From Nocardia otitidiscaviarum NBRC 14405 (GTDB lineage: Bacteria > Actinomycetota > Actinomycetes > Mycobacteriales > Mycobacteriaceae): 64,000 nucleotides of DNA. The notes under the pieces were generated by a model. It ran no database searches. It was not told the origin of the DNA and was given only the letters and a program-made list of their open reading frames with translations. A program made the position numbers and the translations under genes. Below are positions 1 through 12,692 of this stretch, piece after piece (position 1 is the first letter of the stretch; each line of letters starts with the position of its first letter). The stretch is taken from the NCBI RefSeq assembly GCF_000308635.1, contig NZ_BAGD01000061.1:124001-188000 (forward strand), written 5' to 3'.

Positions 1-1
1 G

Positions 2-199
2 GTGCTGTTCCTGGTGCCGACCGCCTTCCTCATGCATGCCTTCTGGAAGGAAACCGACGCCACGGCCAAGCAGACCGAGATGATCCAGTTCAACAAGGAC
101 ATCGCATTGGCGGGTGCGGCGCTCATGCTGTTCGCCTTCTTCGCCCATACTCCCGAACTCGGAATCACGGTGACCGAACCTCTTTTCAGCCTCGGCTGA
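2..199 (+). CDS. DoxX-like membrane protein, C-terminal fragment
   Basis: The reading frame enters from the left edge and stops at 199, so only the last 65 residues are seen. The visible part has a hydrophobic segment, then a polar stretch with HAFWKETDA and a conserved-looking QFNKDIALAGAALML helix, ending in a short tail. This resembles the C-terminal half of small DoxX/DoxD-type four-helix membrane proteins. The role of the full protein cannot be judged from this piece; DoxX relatives are linked to thiol and redox homeostasis. The true start lies outside the window. Confidence 0.6.
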   Translation: MLFLVPTAFLMHAFWKETDATAKQTEMIQFNKDIALAGAALMLFAFFAHTPELGITVTEPLFSLG

Positions 200-213
200 G
201 CGTGGCGGCGCGC

Positions 214-219
214 TAGTAT
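214..219 (+). promoter_or_regulatory. Candidate -10 hexamer of a tiny transcription unit
   Basis: TAGTAT fits the actinobacterial TANNNT -10 pattern and lies 38 bases before the start of the 19-codon ORF. Transcription would start near 226 and end at the strong hairpin at 334-372, giving an RNA of about 150 bases. No convincing -35 was seen. Confidence 0.4.
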
Positions 220-256
220 CGCAGCGCAATATCGTGTTCGACAGGGAGTGAAACGC

Positions 257-316
257 ATGGACCTCATCGGCTGGATTCTGGGGCTGTTCTGGGCCGATCA
301 CCGCCCGTGGCCCTGA
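257..316 (+). CDS. Putative 19-residue hydrophobic peptide
   Basis: A short ORF reads MDLIGWILGLFWADHRPWP. Its ATG follows a good Shine-Dalgarno (AGGGAG, about 8 bases upstream), a -10 hexamer precedes it, and a 13-bp terminator stem begins 18 bases after the stop. The N-terminal two thirds are hydrophobic and Trp-rich; the C-terminus is polar. The compact promoter-RBS-ORF-terminator layout argues for a real small gene or a small RNA that happens to carry an ORF. I recognise no family. A leader-peptide role is unlikely because a terminator separates it from the next gene. Confidence 0.4.
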   Translation: MDLIGWILGLFWADHRPWP

Positions 317-333
317 TCCACGAGCTGATCACC

Positions 334-376
334 CGGCCCGTCCGCCCCGGATCATCCGCGGCGGGCGGGCCGTTTC
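334..376 (+). terminator. Intrinsic terminator
   Basis: A 13-bp stem (334-346 pairing with 360-372, one G-U pair) is followed by TTTCC. It closes the tiny unit at 257-316 and insulates the usp gene. Confidence 0.7.
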
Positions 377-483
377 CTATCCGGTTCCATCGCTGTTTGT
401 GACGAATATCCCACGCCCGCAATAACGTTCGGCTAATTCCGGCGGCGTCGGGATAGGCGCGACAAGTGCTGGTAGCGCGGGTC

Positions 484-498
484 GTGTCGCTGCGACAC
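484..498. promoter_or_regulatory. 15-bp palindrome upstream of usp
   Basis: GTGTCGCTGCGACAC is a perfect inverted repeat (7-bp arms, 1-bp centre) in the 330-base region before usp. A second inverted repeat, GACACC-N7-GGTGTC, lies at 600-618 just before the usp ribosome site. Related palindromes occur at 34853-34890. The binding protein is unknown. No DosR box was found in this region. Confidence 0.4.
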
Positions 499-645
499 AG
501 CGGAATGTGTGCTGATGCTGTGACGGCACACAAGTGTGATGTGCGGCGATATCGAAAAGTTCCGCCGGATATGCCGCTATTGTCAGGCGAAGTTGCCGTG
601 ACACCACGTATCGGTGTCCGCACCCGACTCACGTTGGAGGAGAGA

Positions 646-1098
646 ATGACCGCCTACCGGAGCATTGTCGTCGGTACCGATGGCTCGAACTCGTCGTACG
701 TCGCCGTCGAGCGGGCCGCGGCACTGGCCGGTGACGAGGGCGCCACCCTGTACATCGCCTGCGCCTACTACCCGACCGACGACCGGGATGTGGCCGCGGC
801 CGCCGATGTGCTCAAGGACGAGGCCTACCAGGTGCGCGGCTCCGCACCCACCAGCGAGATCCTGCGGATCGCCCGCGAGAAGGCCGTCGCCGCCGGTGCC
901 GCCAATGTCGTGGAGAAGTCCGTCGTCGGCGAGCCGGTGGAATCGCTGCTGTCGCTGATGAAGGAGGTCGAGGCCGATCTGCTGGTCGTCGGCAACCGCG
1001 GCCTCAACACCATCACCGGCCGTCTGCTCGGCTCGGTCCCGTCGGATGTGGCGCGCAAGTCCCGTACCGATGTGCTGATCGTGCACACCGTGCGCTGA
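646..1098 (+). CDS. Universal stress protein (UspA family)
   Basis: A single-domain UspA-fold protein of 150 residues, usual for the family. It begins MTAYRSIVVGTDGS, with the Asp that contacts the adenine ring, and ends with the ATP-binding signature G-2X-G-9X-G-S (GNRG...GRLLGS, about residues 122-136), so it is probably an ATP-binding Usp. The ATG at 646 is chosen over the longer open frame because GGAGGAGAG lies just upstream. Such proteins bind ATP and help cells survive hypoxia, nitric oxide or stationary phase. It faces helD convergently across a shared terminator. Nearby devS and rafH make a hypoxia role plausible, but no DosR box was seen here. Confidence 0.85.
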   Translation: MTAYRSIVVGTDGSNSSYVAVERAAALAGDEGATLYIACAYYPTDDRDVAAAADVLKDEAYQVRGSAPTSEILRIAREKAVAAGAANVVEKSVVGEPVESLLSLMKEVEADLLVVGNRGLNTITGRLLGSVPSDVARKSRTDVLIVHTVR

Positions 1099-1148
1099 GC
1101 CCCGTCCGGGGCGTCGGCACCGCCGAGCCCGGTTCATCGAAGACCGAG

Positions 1149-1177
1149 CGGCCCGTACCCGACCGGGGTACGGGCCG
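1149..1177. terminator. Bidirectional terminator between usp and helD
   Basis: CGGCCCGTACCC (1149-1160) pairs perfectly with 1166-1177 across a 5-base loop between two convergent genes. There is no U-tract. Confidence 0.65.
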
Positions 1178-1199
1178 CGGCGCTGTCGGCAGCGCGAAT

Positions 1200-3497
1200 T
1201 CAGGCGAGCCGGTGCAGTACCGGGGGCAGGTCCTCGGTGTGCACCACGGCCAGTCGCTGCGTCGCGCGGGTCAGGGCCACATAGAGGTCGTTCAGCCCGC
1301 GCGGCGACTCGCCGAGCAGTCGACCGGGCTCGACCAGGATGACCGCGTCGAACTCCAGACCCTTCACATCGTGGACGGTGAGCACCCGCACCGAGTCGCC
1401 GCCCACCTCGGACAGCTCCGCCACCAGATCGTGCGGTGCGATCACCGCCGTGGTGCCGGGGCGGTCGGCCTCGGCGGCGACGAGTCGCTTCACCTCGTCG
1501 GCGCGCCCGCTCGGCTCCACCCGGTGGGCGGCGGGCGTGAACCCGGATTCGCGCACCGAGCGCGGCACACTGGCCTCGGGGTCGATCTCGGCCAGCACAT
1601 CCGCGGCCACCGCCATGATCTCGGCCGGGGTGCGGTAGTTGACGGTGAGCTCGGTGAGCTTCCACCGCCGCGCCACATACGGTTCCAGCACCTGCTGCCA
1701 CGACGAGGCTCCCGCCGGATCGCCGGTCTGCGCCACATCGCCGACGGCGGTGATCCAGCGATTCGGGATGCGGCGCATCACCATTCGCCACGCCATCTCC
1801 GAAAGCTCCTGCGCCTCATCGACAATGACATGCCCGTAGGTCCAGGTGCGGTCGCCGGCGGCGCGTTCGGCTGTGGTCTCACGCCGTCCCACCCGCTGCC
1901 GCTCGGCCAGCTGACTGGCGTCGATCAGGTCGTAGGCCATCAGGATCTCGGGATCCAATTCGTCCTCGAGATCCTGCGGCGCCGAACCGGTGAGGATGTC
2001 GAGGGCGTCCTGCGCCTCGGCCAATTGGGCCCGCCAGCGGCGGCGGGCGCGCTCGCGCTCCTCGGTATCGTCCACACCGAGCAGTTCGGCCAGCTCGTCC
2101 AGCAGCGGCGCGTCGGCGGGGGAGAACTCGCCGCTGTCACCGCGCCGCAGCTCCCGGCGGTCCTCGTCGGTGAGCTTTCCGGCGGCGCGGGCCAGGCGCT
2201 GGGGATCGGCCCACAGCCCGCCCAGCACCTCCTGCGGGGTGAGGATGGGCCACAGCCGCGCGATGGCCCGCTGGATCTCCGGATCCGCCCGCATCTCATC
2301 GCGGATCTCGGTGAGATCGGTCTGCGACAGCAGATTGCGCCCGCCCAGCGGATTCGCGCCGATCAGCTCGGCCAGCTGGTCGGTCAGCGCGTCCACCACC
2401 GCGGCGGCGAACACCGGCCGGGCCAGATTGTGCGGCCGGCGCGAGGACCGGGCCCGCCCGCGCGCCTTGGTGACGATCTTGCGGTCCAGGGTCAGATCGT
2501 GTCCGTCGAAGTGCAGCCGGATCGGCTCCGCGGGCACCTCCTGCCAGTCCCGCACCGCCTTCTTCAACACGTCGAGCATGTCGAGCGAACCCTTGAGCTC
2601 GCCCGCGCGCAGCGAATCCTCCAGCGTCGCACGGACTCCCGGATACAGGTCACCGATGGTGGACAGCAGTACGCCGGTCTCGCCGAGGGAGGGCAGCACC
2701 TGGCCGATGTAGTCCAGGAAGGTGGAGTTCGGCCCGATGATGAGCACGCCCGCCTTGTCCAGCTGCTGCCGGTAGGTGTACAGCAGATACGCGGCGCGGT
2801 GCAGCGCCACCGCGGTCTTTCCGGTGCCCGGGCCGCCCTGCACCACCAGCACGCTCTTGTGCTCGGAGCGGATGATGGCGTCCTGCTCACCCTGAATGGT
2901 CTCGACGATGTCGTTCATATGCCCGGTGCGGGCGGCGTTGAGCGCGGCCAGCAGGGCGCTCTCGCTACCCACCCCGCCGTCGGAGGCGATGGCCCCCGCG
3001 CGCTGGGCGGCCGCCAGGTCGAGGTACTCGTCGGTGACGGCGGTGACCTTGCGATTGCGCGAGCGGATGTGCCGCCGCCGCGTCACCCCGTCCGGTGCGG
3101 CGGTGGTGGCCAGGTAGAACGGCCGGGCCAGGGGCGCGCGCCAGTCCAGCAGCAGGGTTTCGTAGTCGGCGTCCTCGTCGAGGATGCCGATGCGGCCGAT
3201 ATAGCGGTGTTCGCCGTCGCCGTTCCCGCTCGGCTCACCGTCCGCGGTGGCCGCCAGGTCGATGCGCCCGAAGCACAGGCCGTGCTCGGCGGCATCGTAT
3301 TTGGCCAGGTCCTCGTGGTAGAGCTGGGTGAACGATTCGCGTTCGCTGCGGGCCTGCGGGGTGCCGCCGGTTTCCAGCAGGACGGTGCGTAGTCGGCGCT
3401 GCGCGTACTGGCGCATCCCGTCCAGCCGCTCGTACAGCAGCGTCAGATGCCGCTGTTCCCGCTCCAGCTCCGCGGTGTCGGAGTCGGTCGCGGACAC
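1200..3497 (-). CDS. helD: HelD/HelR-like RNA polymerase-associated UvrD-family ATPase
   Basis: A superfamily 1 helicase-fold protein of 765 residues. The start of the motor is Walker A GGPGTGKT (about residues 219-227), the Walker B/DEAQ box is near 560, followed by NYRTPAE, VHDVKGLEFD and the final VALTRA arginine-finger motif. A coiled, charged N-terminal arm (ELEREQRHL onward) precedes it, as in HelD. HelD proteins free stalled RNA polymerase from nucleic acid; the actinobacterial HelR subgroup also displaces rifampicin. GTG at 3497 has GAGGAG six bases upstream; TTG at 3524 with AAGGAG is a close alternative. A -10-like TAGACT lies at 3583-3588 on this strand. It sits downstream of the ABM and GGDEF genes, possibly cotranscribed. 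No rifamycin-associated element was seen. Confidence 0.85.
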   Translation of the reverse strand: MSATDSDTAELEREQRHLTLLYERLDGMRQYAQRRLRTVLLETGGTPQARSERESFTQLYHEDLAKYDAAEHGLCFGRIDLAATADGEPSGNGDGEHRYIGRIGILDEDADYETLLLDWRAPLARPFYLATTAAPDGVTRRRHIRSRNRKVTAVTDEYLDLAAAQRAGAIASDGGVGSESALLAALNAARTGHMNDIVETIQGEQDAIIRSEHKSVLVVQGGPGTGKTAVALHRAAYLLYTYRQQLDKAGVLIIGPNSTFLDYIGQVLPSLGETGVLLSTIGDLYPGVRATLEDSLRAGELKGSLDMLDVLKKAVRDWQEVPAEPIRLHFDGHDLTLDRKIVTKARGRARSSRRPHNLARPVFAAAVVDALTDQLAELIGANPLGGRNLLSQTDLTEIRDEMRADPEIQRAIARLWPILTPQEVLGGLWADPQRLARAAGKLTDEDRRELRRGDSGEFSPADAPLLDELAELLGVDDTEERERARRRWRAQLAEAQDALDILTGSAPQDLEDELDPEILMAYDLIDASQLAERQRVGRRETTAERAAGDRTWTYGHVIVDEAQELSEMAWRMVMRRIPNRWITAVGDVAQTGDPAGASSWQQVLEPYVARRWKLTELTVNYRTPAEIMAVAADVLAEIDPEASVPRSVRESGFTPAAHRVEPSGRADEVKRLVAAEADRPGTTAVIAPHDLVAELSEVGGDSVRVLTVHDVKGLEFDAVILVEPGRLLGESPRGLNDLYVALTRATQRLAVVHTEDLPPVLHRLA

Positions 3498-3585
3498 AGG
3501 ACGCTCCTCGGTGAGGTCGGGCAAAACGGAACTCCTTGTCACCGCGCGGATACACGCGCAACGTTCGAGAACAGAGCAGTCGAGT

Positions 3586-3930
3586 CTAGTTCCCCTCCGG
3601 CGACCCCGCCGTATTCGCAGGTGAGGCGGCGGTGGTGAGCTCGGACACCGGGGCGAAATGCTCGACCACGGGAAACGGCTCGTAGAACGGATGCAGCAGC
3701 GCCTTCCATTCCCGATATTCGGCCGAACCGCGGAAACCCTCGGTGTGGTCGGTGAGTCGATCCCACTCCACCAGCAGCAGATAGGTGTCGGGTCGCTCCA
3801 GGCAGCGCGACAGCGACAGCGATCGGAATCCGGGCATACCCGCGATGATGTGCCGGGCACGGGCGAAGGCGGCTTCGAAGTCGGCGGACTGTCCGGGGCG
3901 CACCGGCAGCAGGGCGTGCTCGAGGATCAT
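3586..3930 (-). CDS. Antibiotic biosynthesis monooxygenase (ABM) domain protein
   Basis: A small ferredoxin-like-fold protein of 114 residues. It begins MILEHALLPVRPGQ and contains the pattern typical of ABM proteins: AFARARHIIAGMPGFRSL, then YLLLVEWDRLTDHTEGF and a WKALLHPFYEP segment near the C-terminus. Members are cofactor-free monooxygenases, heme-degrading enzymes or uncharacterised dimers; no heme-coordinating His/Asn/Trp set could be assigned, so the substrate is unknown. It begins 9 bases after the stop of the GGDEF gene and is probably translated from the same message. Confidence 0.7.
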   Translation of the reverse strand: MILEHALLPVRPGQSADFEAAFARARHIIAGMPGFRSLSLSRCLERPDTYLLLVEWDRLTDHTEGFRGSAEYREWKALLHPFYEPFPVVEHFAPVSELTTAASPANTAGSPEGN

Positions 3931-3939
3931 GCGCGGCTT

Positions 3940-5280
3940 TCAGGAGGCGTGGGTGTTGTTGGGCCGCCGGGTCACGGGGGAGCTGTCGCGGTGGCCCGGC
4001 GGCTTGGCACGGTACATCGCCACGTCGGCGTCGTGCAGGACGGCCTCGGGGGTGCGGGAGTCGCCGGGGTGCAGCGGGGTGATGCCGATGGAGGCGTCCA
4101 CCTGGATGCGGTGGCCGCGCGCGATGATCGGTTCGGCCATGGTCTGGCGCAGGCGTGCGACCAGCGCCTCCAGATCCTCGCCGAGGGTGCGGCCGGACAG
4201 CAGCACCAGGAATTCGTCGCCCCCGATCCGCCCCACGATGTCGTCGGTGCGCAGGCCGCGCTGCAAACGCTGCGCCACGATCTGCAGCACGGTGTCGCCG
4301 ATGGCGTGTCCGAGGGTGTCGTTGATGGCTTTGAAACCGTCCAGGTCGATGAACAGCACCGTGGACACCGGCAGATCCTCGGTGGTGCCCAGCGCCGCCG
4401 CCAGCCGCGAGAGCACCAGCGCCCGGTTGGCCAGCCCGGTGAGCGGATCGTGGGTGGCCTGATACTCCAATTGCCTTCGGCTGGCCCGGAATTCGGTGAT
4501 GTCGTTGAACGACGACACCGCCGAGGACTGCGGGTCGCCGGGATTGAGCAGACGGCTCGACCCGGACAGCCAGCGGCGCTGCCCGTCCGGCCGGTCCACG
4601 CCGAACACGTAGCCGACCACGGTCTCCCCGGTGGCCAGGGTGCGCGCCACCGGATGCCGGGTGGGCGGCAGGGTCATGGCGTTGGCGTCGAGCAGGGTCA
4701 GCGGCAGCGCGTAGATCGGGGTGCCGACCAGATCCTCGCCCTCGTGGCCGAAGATGCGCAGCGCCGCCGGATTGATGGATTCGATGCGGCCCTGCCGGTC
4801 GATCACCACCACGCCCTCCTCGAGCTGCGAGACCACGGTGGTGAAGTGCTGTTCGGCCCGGCGCTGCGCGGCCTCGGCGGCGCGCTGGGCGGACAGATCG
4901 TGGATGACCACCTGGTACGCCAGCCGGTTGTGCCAGGCGGTGAGCACCGAGACGGTTTCCACGTCCAGCAGGCTGCCGTCGGTGCGGACCAGGGTCATCT
5001 CGGCGGGTTCGGAGGCGGCGCCGGCCTCGGTGAGGCGGCCGATGCGAGCCAGCATGCCGGGGACGGATTTCGGGTCGACGAAGCGGGTCACCGGCTGACC
5101 GACGAGGTCCTCGGTACTGTCCGCGCCCAGTAACCGGACGATTGCCGGATTGGCGTAGACGAGGATGCCCCGCTCATGCACCACCACCCCGTCGGGGCTG
5201 TGCTCGACGAGGGATCGGTACCGCTGAGCCAGTTGTTCGGCATCGGTCGGGTCGTTTGCCCGATCGTTACCCACTTCCAC
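3940..5280 (-). CDS. PAS-PAS-GGDEF diguanylate cyclase
   Basis: A cytoplasmic signalling enzyme of 446 residues. Two PAS domains (about 15-135 and 145-265, with HSPDGVVVHERG and EEGVVVIDRQGRI openings) precede a GGDEF domain (about 275-435). The catalytic motif is intact (GRIGGDEFLVLL), as is the upstream DPLTGLANR hinge, so it should make cyclic di-GMP from two GTP. The RxxD product-inhibition site is not evident at the usual place. There are no membrane segments or EAL domain. GTG at 5280 is chosen because AGGGGG lies 7 bases before it; the open frame continues to an ATG at 5331 without a ribosome site. It heads a likely operon with the ABM gene and perhaps helD. Confidence 0.85.
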   Translation of the reverse strand: MEVGNDRANDPTDAEQLAQRYRSLVEHSPDGVVVHERGILVYANPAIVRLLGADSTEDLVGQPVTRFVDPKSVPGMLARIGRLTEAGAASEPAEMTLVRTDGSLLDVETVSVLTAWHNRLAYQVVIHDLSAQRAAEAAQRRAEQHFTTVVSQLEEGVVVIDRQGRIESINPAALRIFGHEGEDLVGTPIYALPLTLLDANAMTLPPTRHPVARTLATGETVVGYVFGVDRPDGQRRWLSGSSRLLNPGDPQSSAVSSFNDITEFRASRRQLEYQATHDPLTGLANRALVLSRLAAALGTTEDLPVSTVLFIDLDGFKAINDTLGHAIGDTVLQIVAQRLQRGLRTDDIVGRIGGDEFLVLLSGRTLGEDLEALVARLRQTMAEPIIARGHRIQVDASIGITPLHPGDSRTPEAVLHDADVAMYRAKPPGHRDSSPVTRRPNNTHAS

Positions 5281-5315
5281 GTCTGTACCCCCTGATCGTC
5301 GTCGACCTACGTCGG

Positions 5316-5356
5316 TGGAGCACGGGATCATTGTCCTTGGAGCACGGGATCATTGT
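5316..5356. repeat. Two 19-bp direct repeats, 22-bp period
   Basis: TGGAGCACGGGATCATTGT occurs exactly at 5316-5334 and 5338-5356, in the gap between the divergent GGDEF and ketosynthase genes. The spacing is two helical turns, as expected for tandem activator or repressor sites. Confidence 0.6.
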
Positions 5357-5471
5357 GGTGCCGGGTGGCAGCGCTGCACAGTCCCGGCGGTATTGAATGA
5401 ATCACGATCCCGCACTGCATCGGGACCCGATTGGTGATCATTACAGGCACCAGCTCGCGAAGGAGCGATGC

Positions 5472-6662
5472 ATGACCAGTAGTACGTCGAAGTCCACGGC
5501 ACAGCACCAAGATCATATGACCATCGCCGGGATAGGCGCGGTCACCGGTTACGGCTGGGGCCGCGAGACCCTCTGGGAGGGTTTGCTGAGCGGTAAGCCC
5601 GCCGCCCGGCTCTTTCCAGGGTACGGGCCTGATCGCGATCGACAGGGATGGGTCGCGCGTGTCCCCGACGGCGGCGATTCGGCGGTGAGTCCGAGTCGCT
5701 ACGGGCGTGCTGTGCAGCAGGCGGCGCGCGAGGCCGTCGCCGACGCCACCGAGCGCGGCTGGCGGCCCGGTCGGCGGGTGGGACTGCTGCACGCCATTGT
5801 GCTCGGCGACGTCTACGAATGGCGCGACTTCTACGTTGTCGACGGGGCTCGACGCCGCAATCGCGACTATCTGCGCCTGCTGCCCTCCACACCCATCGCC
5901 ATGCTCATGCGGGAGTTCGGATTCCACGGCCCGTCCATGAACGTCACGGCGGCGTGCAGCTCCAGCAATGTCGCGCTGATCACCGCCAAGCTGTGGCTGG
6001 ACAGCGGTTTCGCCGACGACGTGCTGGTGGTGGCCAGCGATCTGTCCGCCACGCCGGATATGGTCGAGCCGTTCGTGCAGTTGGGCGCGGCGGTGGACGA
6101 CACCGAACCGTTGCAGGCGTGCCGCCCCTTCCAGGAGGGCAGTCGCGGGTTCGGCTTCGGTGAGGCGTCGATCGGCTTCGTCCTCACCCGCGACGCCGAC
6201 CGGCCGTACGTGAGCGTGCTGGGCGGCGCCATGTCCAATGACGCCTACCACGTGCTCTCGGTGGATCCCTCACACGAGCAGATCTTCGACTGCGTGCACC
6301 GGGCGCTCGCGGATGCCGGGATCCGGCCGGATCAGGTGGACTACTTCAACACCCACGGCTCCGGCACCAGACAGTGCGACGATGCCGAGACCGCGGTGCT
6401 GGAGCGGATTCTGGGAGGGCGGCCCCGGGTCACGGCGCTCAAACCGCTGGCCGGTCACTGCCAGGCCGCCTCGGCGGGCGTGGAGGTCGCGGCCGCGGCC
6501 ATCGGCTACGACCGGGGCATCGTGGCGGCCGCCCCGATCGTGGCGGCCGCACACGCCCGACTACTCGACGGCCCGACCCCCATGAGCGGCGGCATCACGC
6601 TCAAGACCGCACTCGGGATGGGCGGGCACAATTCCGCCGTGGTGCTGGGTCCGGCGCGCTGA
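5472..6662 (+). CDS. Stand-alone beta-ketoacyl synthase (FabF/KS family)
   Basis: A condensing enzyme of 396 residues with a complete Cys-His-His triad: Cys162 in TAACSSSN, His295 in FNTHGSGT and His329 in KPLAGHC. FGFGEAS and the C-terminal GGHNSAVVL are also typical. It should join an acyl-thioester to a malonyl unit by decarboxylative condensation, but the sequence is divergent from housekeeping FabF/KasA and no acyl carrier protein, ketoreductase or dehydratase lies nearby. ATG at 5472 is selected because GAAGGAG lies 6 bases before it; the frame is open back to 5397. It ends 22 bases from the convergent devS. Substrate and pathway are unknown. Confidence 0.8.
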   Translation: MTSSTSKSTAQHQDHMTIAGIGAVTGYGWGRETLWEGLLSGKPAARLFPGYGPDRDRQGWVARVPDGGDSAVSPSRYGRAVQQAAREAVADATERGWRPGRRVGLLHAIVLGDVYEWRDFYVVDGARRRNRDYLRLLPSTPIAMLMREFGFHGPSMNVTAACSSSNVALITAKLWLDSGFADDVLVVASDLSATPDMVEPFVQLGAAVDDTEPLQACRPFQEGSRGFGFGEASIGFVLTRDADRPYVSVLGGAMSNDAYHVLSVDPSHEQIFDCVHRALADAGIRPDQVDYFNTHGSGTRQCDDAETAVLERILGGRPRVTALKPLAGHCQAASAGVEVAAAAIGYDRGIVAAAPIVAAAHARLLDGPTPMSGGITLKTALGMGGHNSAVVLGPAR

Positions 6663-6684
6663 TGTCGGCGGCGGCCTCGCGGCC

Positions 6685-8545
<1,861 letters not shown>

Positions 8546-8631
8546 CACGTCATGCGGTCGGAGTGCTGCCATAGACGAGGGTTGCCGGATCGAGATCGAC
8601 AGTCGTGATCGACAAGGAAGCGGGGACGGCG

Positions 8632-9438
8632 ATGGGCGCATACGACGTGTGGTCGAGCGGTATCGATCCCGACTTCGTAGTCGCCACCCGTGGTCCGGCG
8701 CCCGCCACCGAGGTCACCAGGGTGGTGCGCGGTCTGGGCCGGATCCTGCGCAGGCATGGCGTCGAGGGCGCGGTGCGGGCGCGGTTGGAGTGGTCCACGA
8801 CCGACGCACCCACCCTGGTGCAGGTGGTGCTGCGCTCGGTGGGCACGGAATACCGGGTGCAGGTCGCCGGACCGGGACGGTTCGCGGTGACCTTCGCGCT
8901 GGAACGTCTCGATCTGCGCCTCGAGTGTGGGCCGGAGGAGCCATCCCGACCGTGGCCCGACCCTGCCCGGCCCACACTCGCCGTGGTCAGCGAGCCGCGA
9001 CCGATCGTGCGGCGCAAGGACCGCCGGCTCCAGGTGATCTCGGCGGCGCACGCCGCGCGCGTCCTGGACGCCATGGACTACGACGCGCATCTGTTCACCG
9101 ACGCCGAGTCCGGATCGGACGCGGTGGTGTGCTGGACCGGACCGCTCGGCGTCCGGACGCTGCGGCAGCGGGACGGCATACCGAATCTCACCGACGACGA
9201 GGCCGCCGACCGGCTCTGCCGCCGCGGACTCCCGTACCTGTTCTTCGGCCATCCCGACACCGGCCGGGGGCGGCTTCTATACCGCCGCTTCGACGGTGAC
9301 CTCGGACTGGTGACCCCCGCCACCGATGAGCGCAGCGGCGGCGACCGGGCCGCGCAGTCCCGTATCGTGGGCAGTGCCTGCTTCCGGCCCACGGTGCAGA
9401 GCGCGACCGCGGTGCGGCGCGTCCCGATCTTCGACTGA
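8632..9438 (+). CDS. rafH: RafH-like ribosome hibernation factor
   Basis: A protein of 268 residues built from two copies of the C-terminal domain of HPF-type hibernation factors. The segment around DAMDYDAHLFTDAESG and the final FFGHPDTGRGRLLYRRFDG closely match M. tuberculosis Rv0079 (RafH), which is DosR-induced and stabilises idle 70S ribosomes during hypoxia. The N-terminal part (about 15-95) has the beta-alpha pattern of the ribosome-binding domain and a basic patch RRHGVEGAVRAR. ATG at 8632 is preferred, with GGGGA upstream; a GTG at 8605 has a poorer site. The DosR box upstream supports hypoxic induction, and devS is divergent. Confidence 0.88.
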   Translation: MGAYDVWSSGIDPDFVVATRGPAPATEVTRVVRGLGRILRRHGVEGAVRARLEWSTTDAPTLVQVVLRSVGTEYRVQVAGPGRFAVTFALERLDLRLECGPEEPSRPWPDPARPTLAVVSEPRPIVRRKDRRLQVISAAHAARVLDAMDYDAHLFTDAESGSDAVVCWTGPLGVRTLRQRDGIPNLTDDEAADRLCRRGLPYLFFGHPDTGRGRLLYRRFDGDLGLVTPATDERSGGDRAAQSRIVGSACFRPTVQSATAVRRVPIFD

Positions 9439-9478
9439 ATTCCACGGTTGACCAGCGTCGCAGCGCGCGCCGCGAAAC

Positions 9479-9501
9479 TTGTCGGTGGGCGCGCATAGCA
9501 T
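9479..9501 (+). promoter_or_regulatory. PafBC-type (RecA-NDp) DNA-damage promoter of uvrA
   Basis: TTGTCGGTG (9479-9487), an 8-base spacer, then TAGCAT (9496-9501). This fits the mycobacterial LexA-independent damage promoter TTGTCRGTG-N8-TANNNT. No LexA box was seen between 9439 and 9548. Confidence 0.75.
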
Positions 9502-9548
9502 GGCGTCGGGGGTAACTCTGGATGCCGAAACGTTGGAAGGACAGCCCT

Positions 9549-12629
<3,081 letters not shown>

Positions 12630-12660
12630 CCGCCGCGGCGCCCGCCGGTGGCGAATGGCA

Positions 12661-12692
12661 AGTGGCCCGGAACCTTTCGGCTCCGGGCCACT
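12661..12692 (+). terminator. Terminator of uvrA
   Basis: AGTGGCCCGGA (12661-12671) pairs perfectly with 12682-12692 over a 10-base loop containing TTTC, 32 bases after the uvrA stop. Confidence 0.75.

Noticed and set aside
360..645. A DosR box before the universal stress gene
   Set aside because: The region was read for GGGACT/AGTCCC cores and none was found; palindromes there have a different sequence.
583..1791. Long minus-strand open frame across usp (402 codons)
   Set aside because: It is antisense to usp and helD, has the Arg/Gly/Ala-rich composition of GC-rich shadow frames, and has no ribosome site.
3561..3576. A LexA SOS box upstream of helD (ACGTTCGAGAACA)
   Set aside because: Only one half of the mycobacterial motif TCGAAC-N4-GTTCGA is present and the spacing is wrong.
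3658..5133. Long plus-strand open frame opposite the GGDEF gene
   Set aside because: Composition (Gly, His, Gln-rich) is that of a shadow of the PAS-GGDEF gene, which has clear domain motifs.
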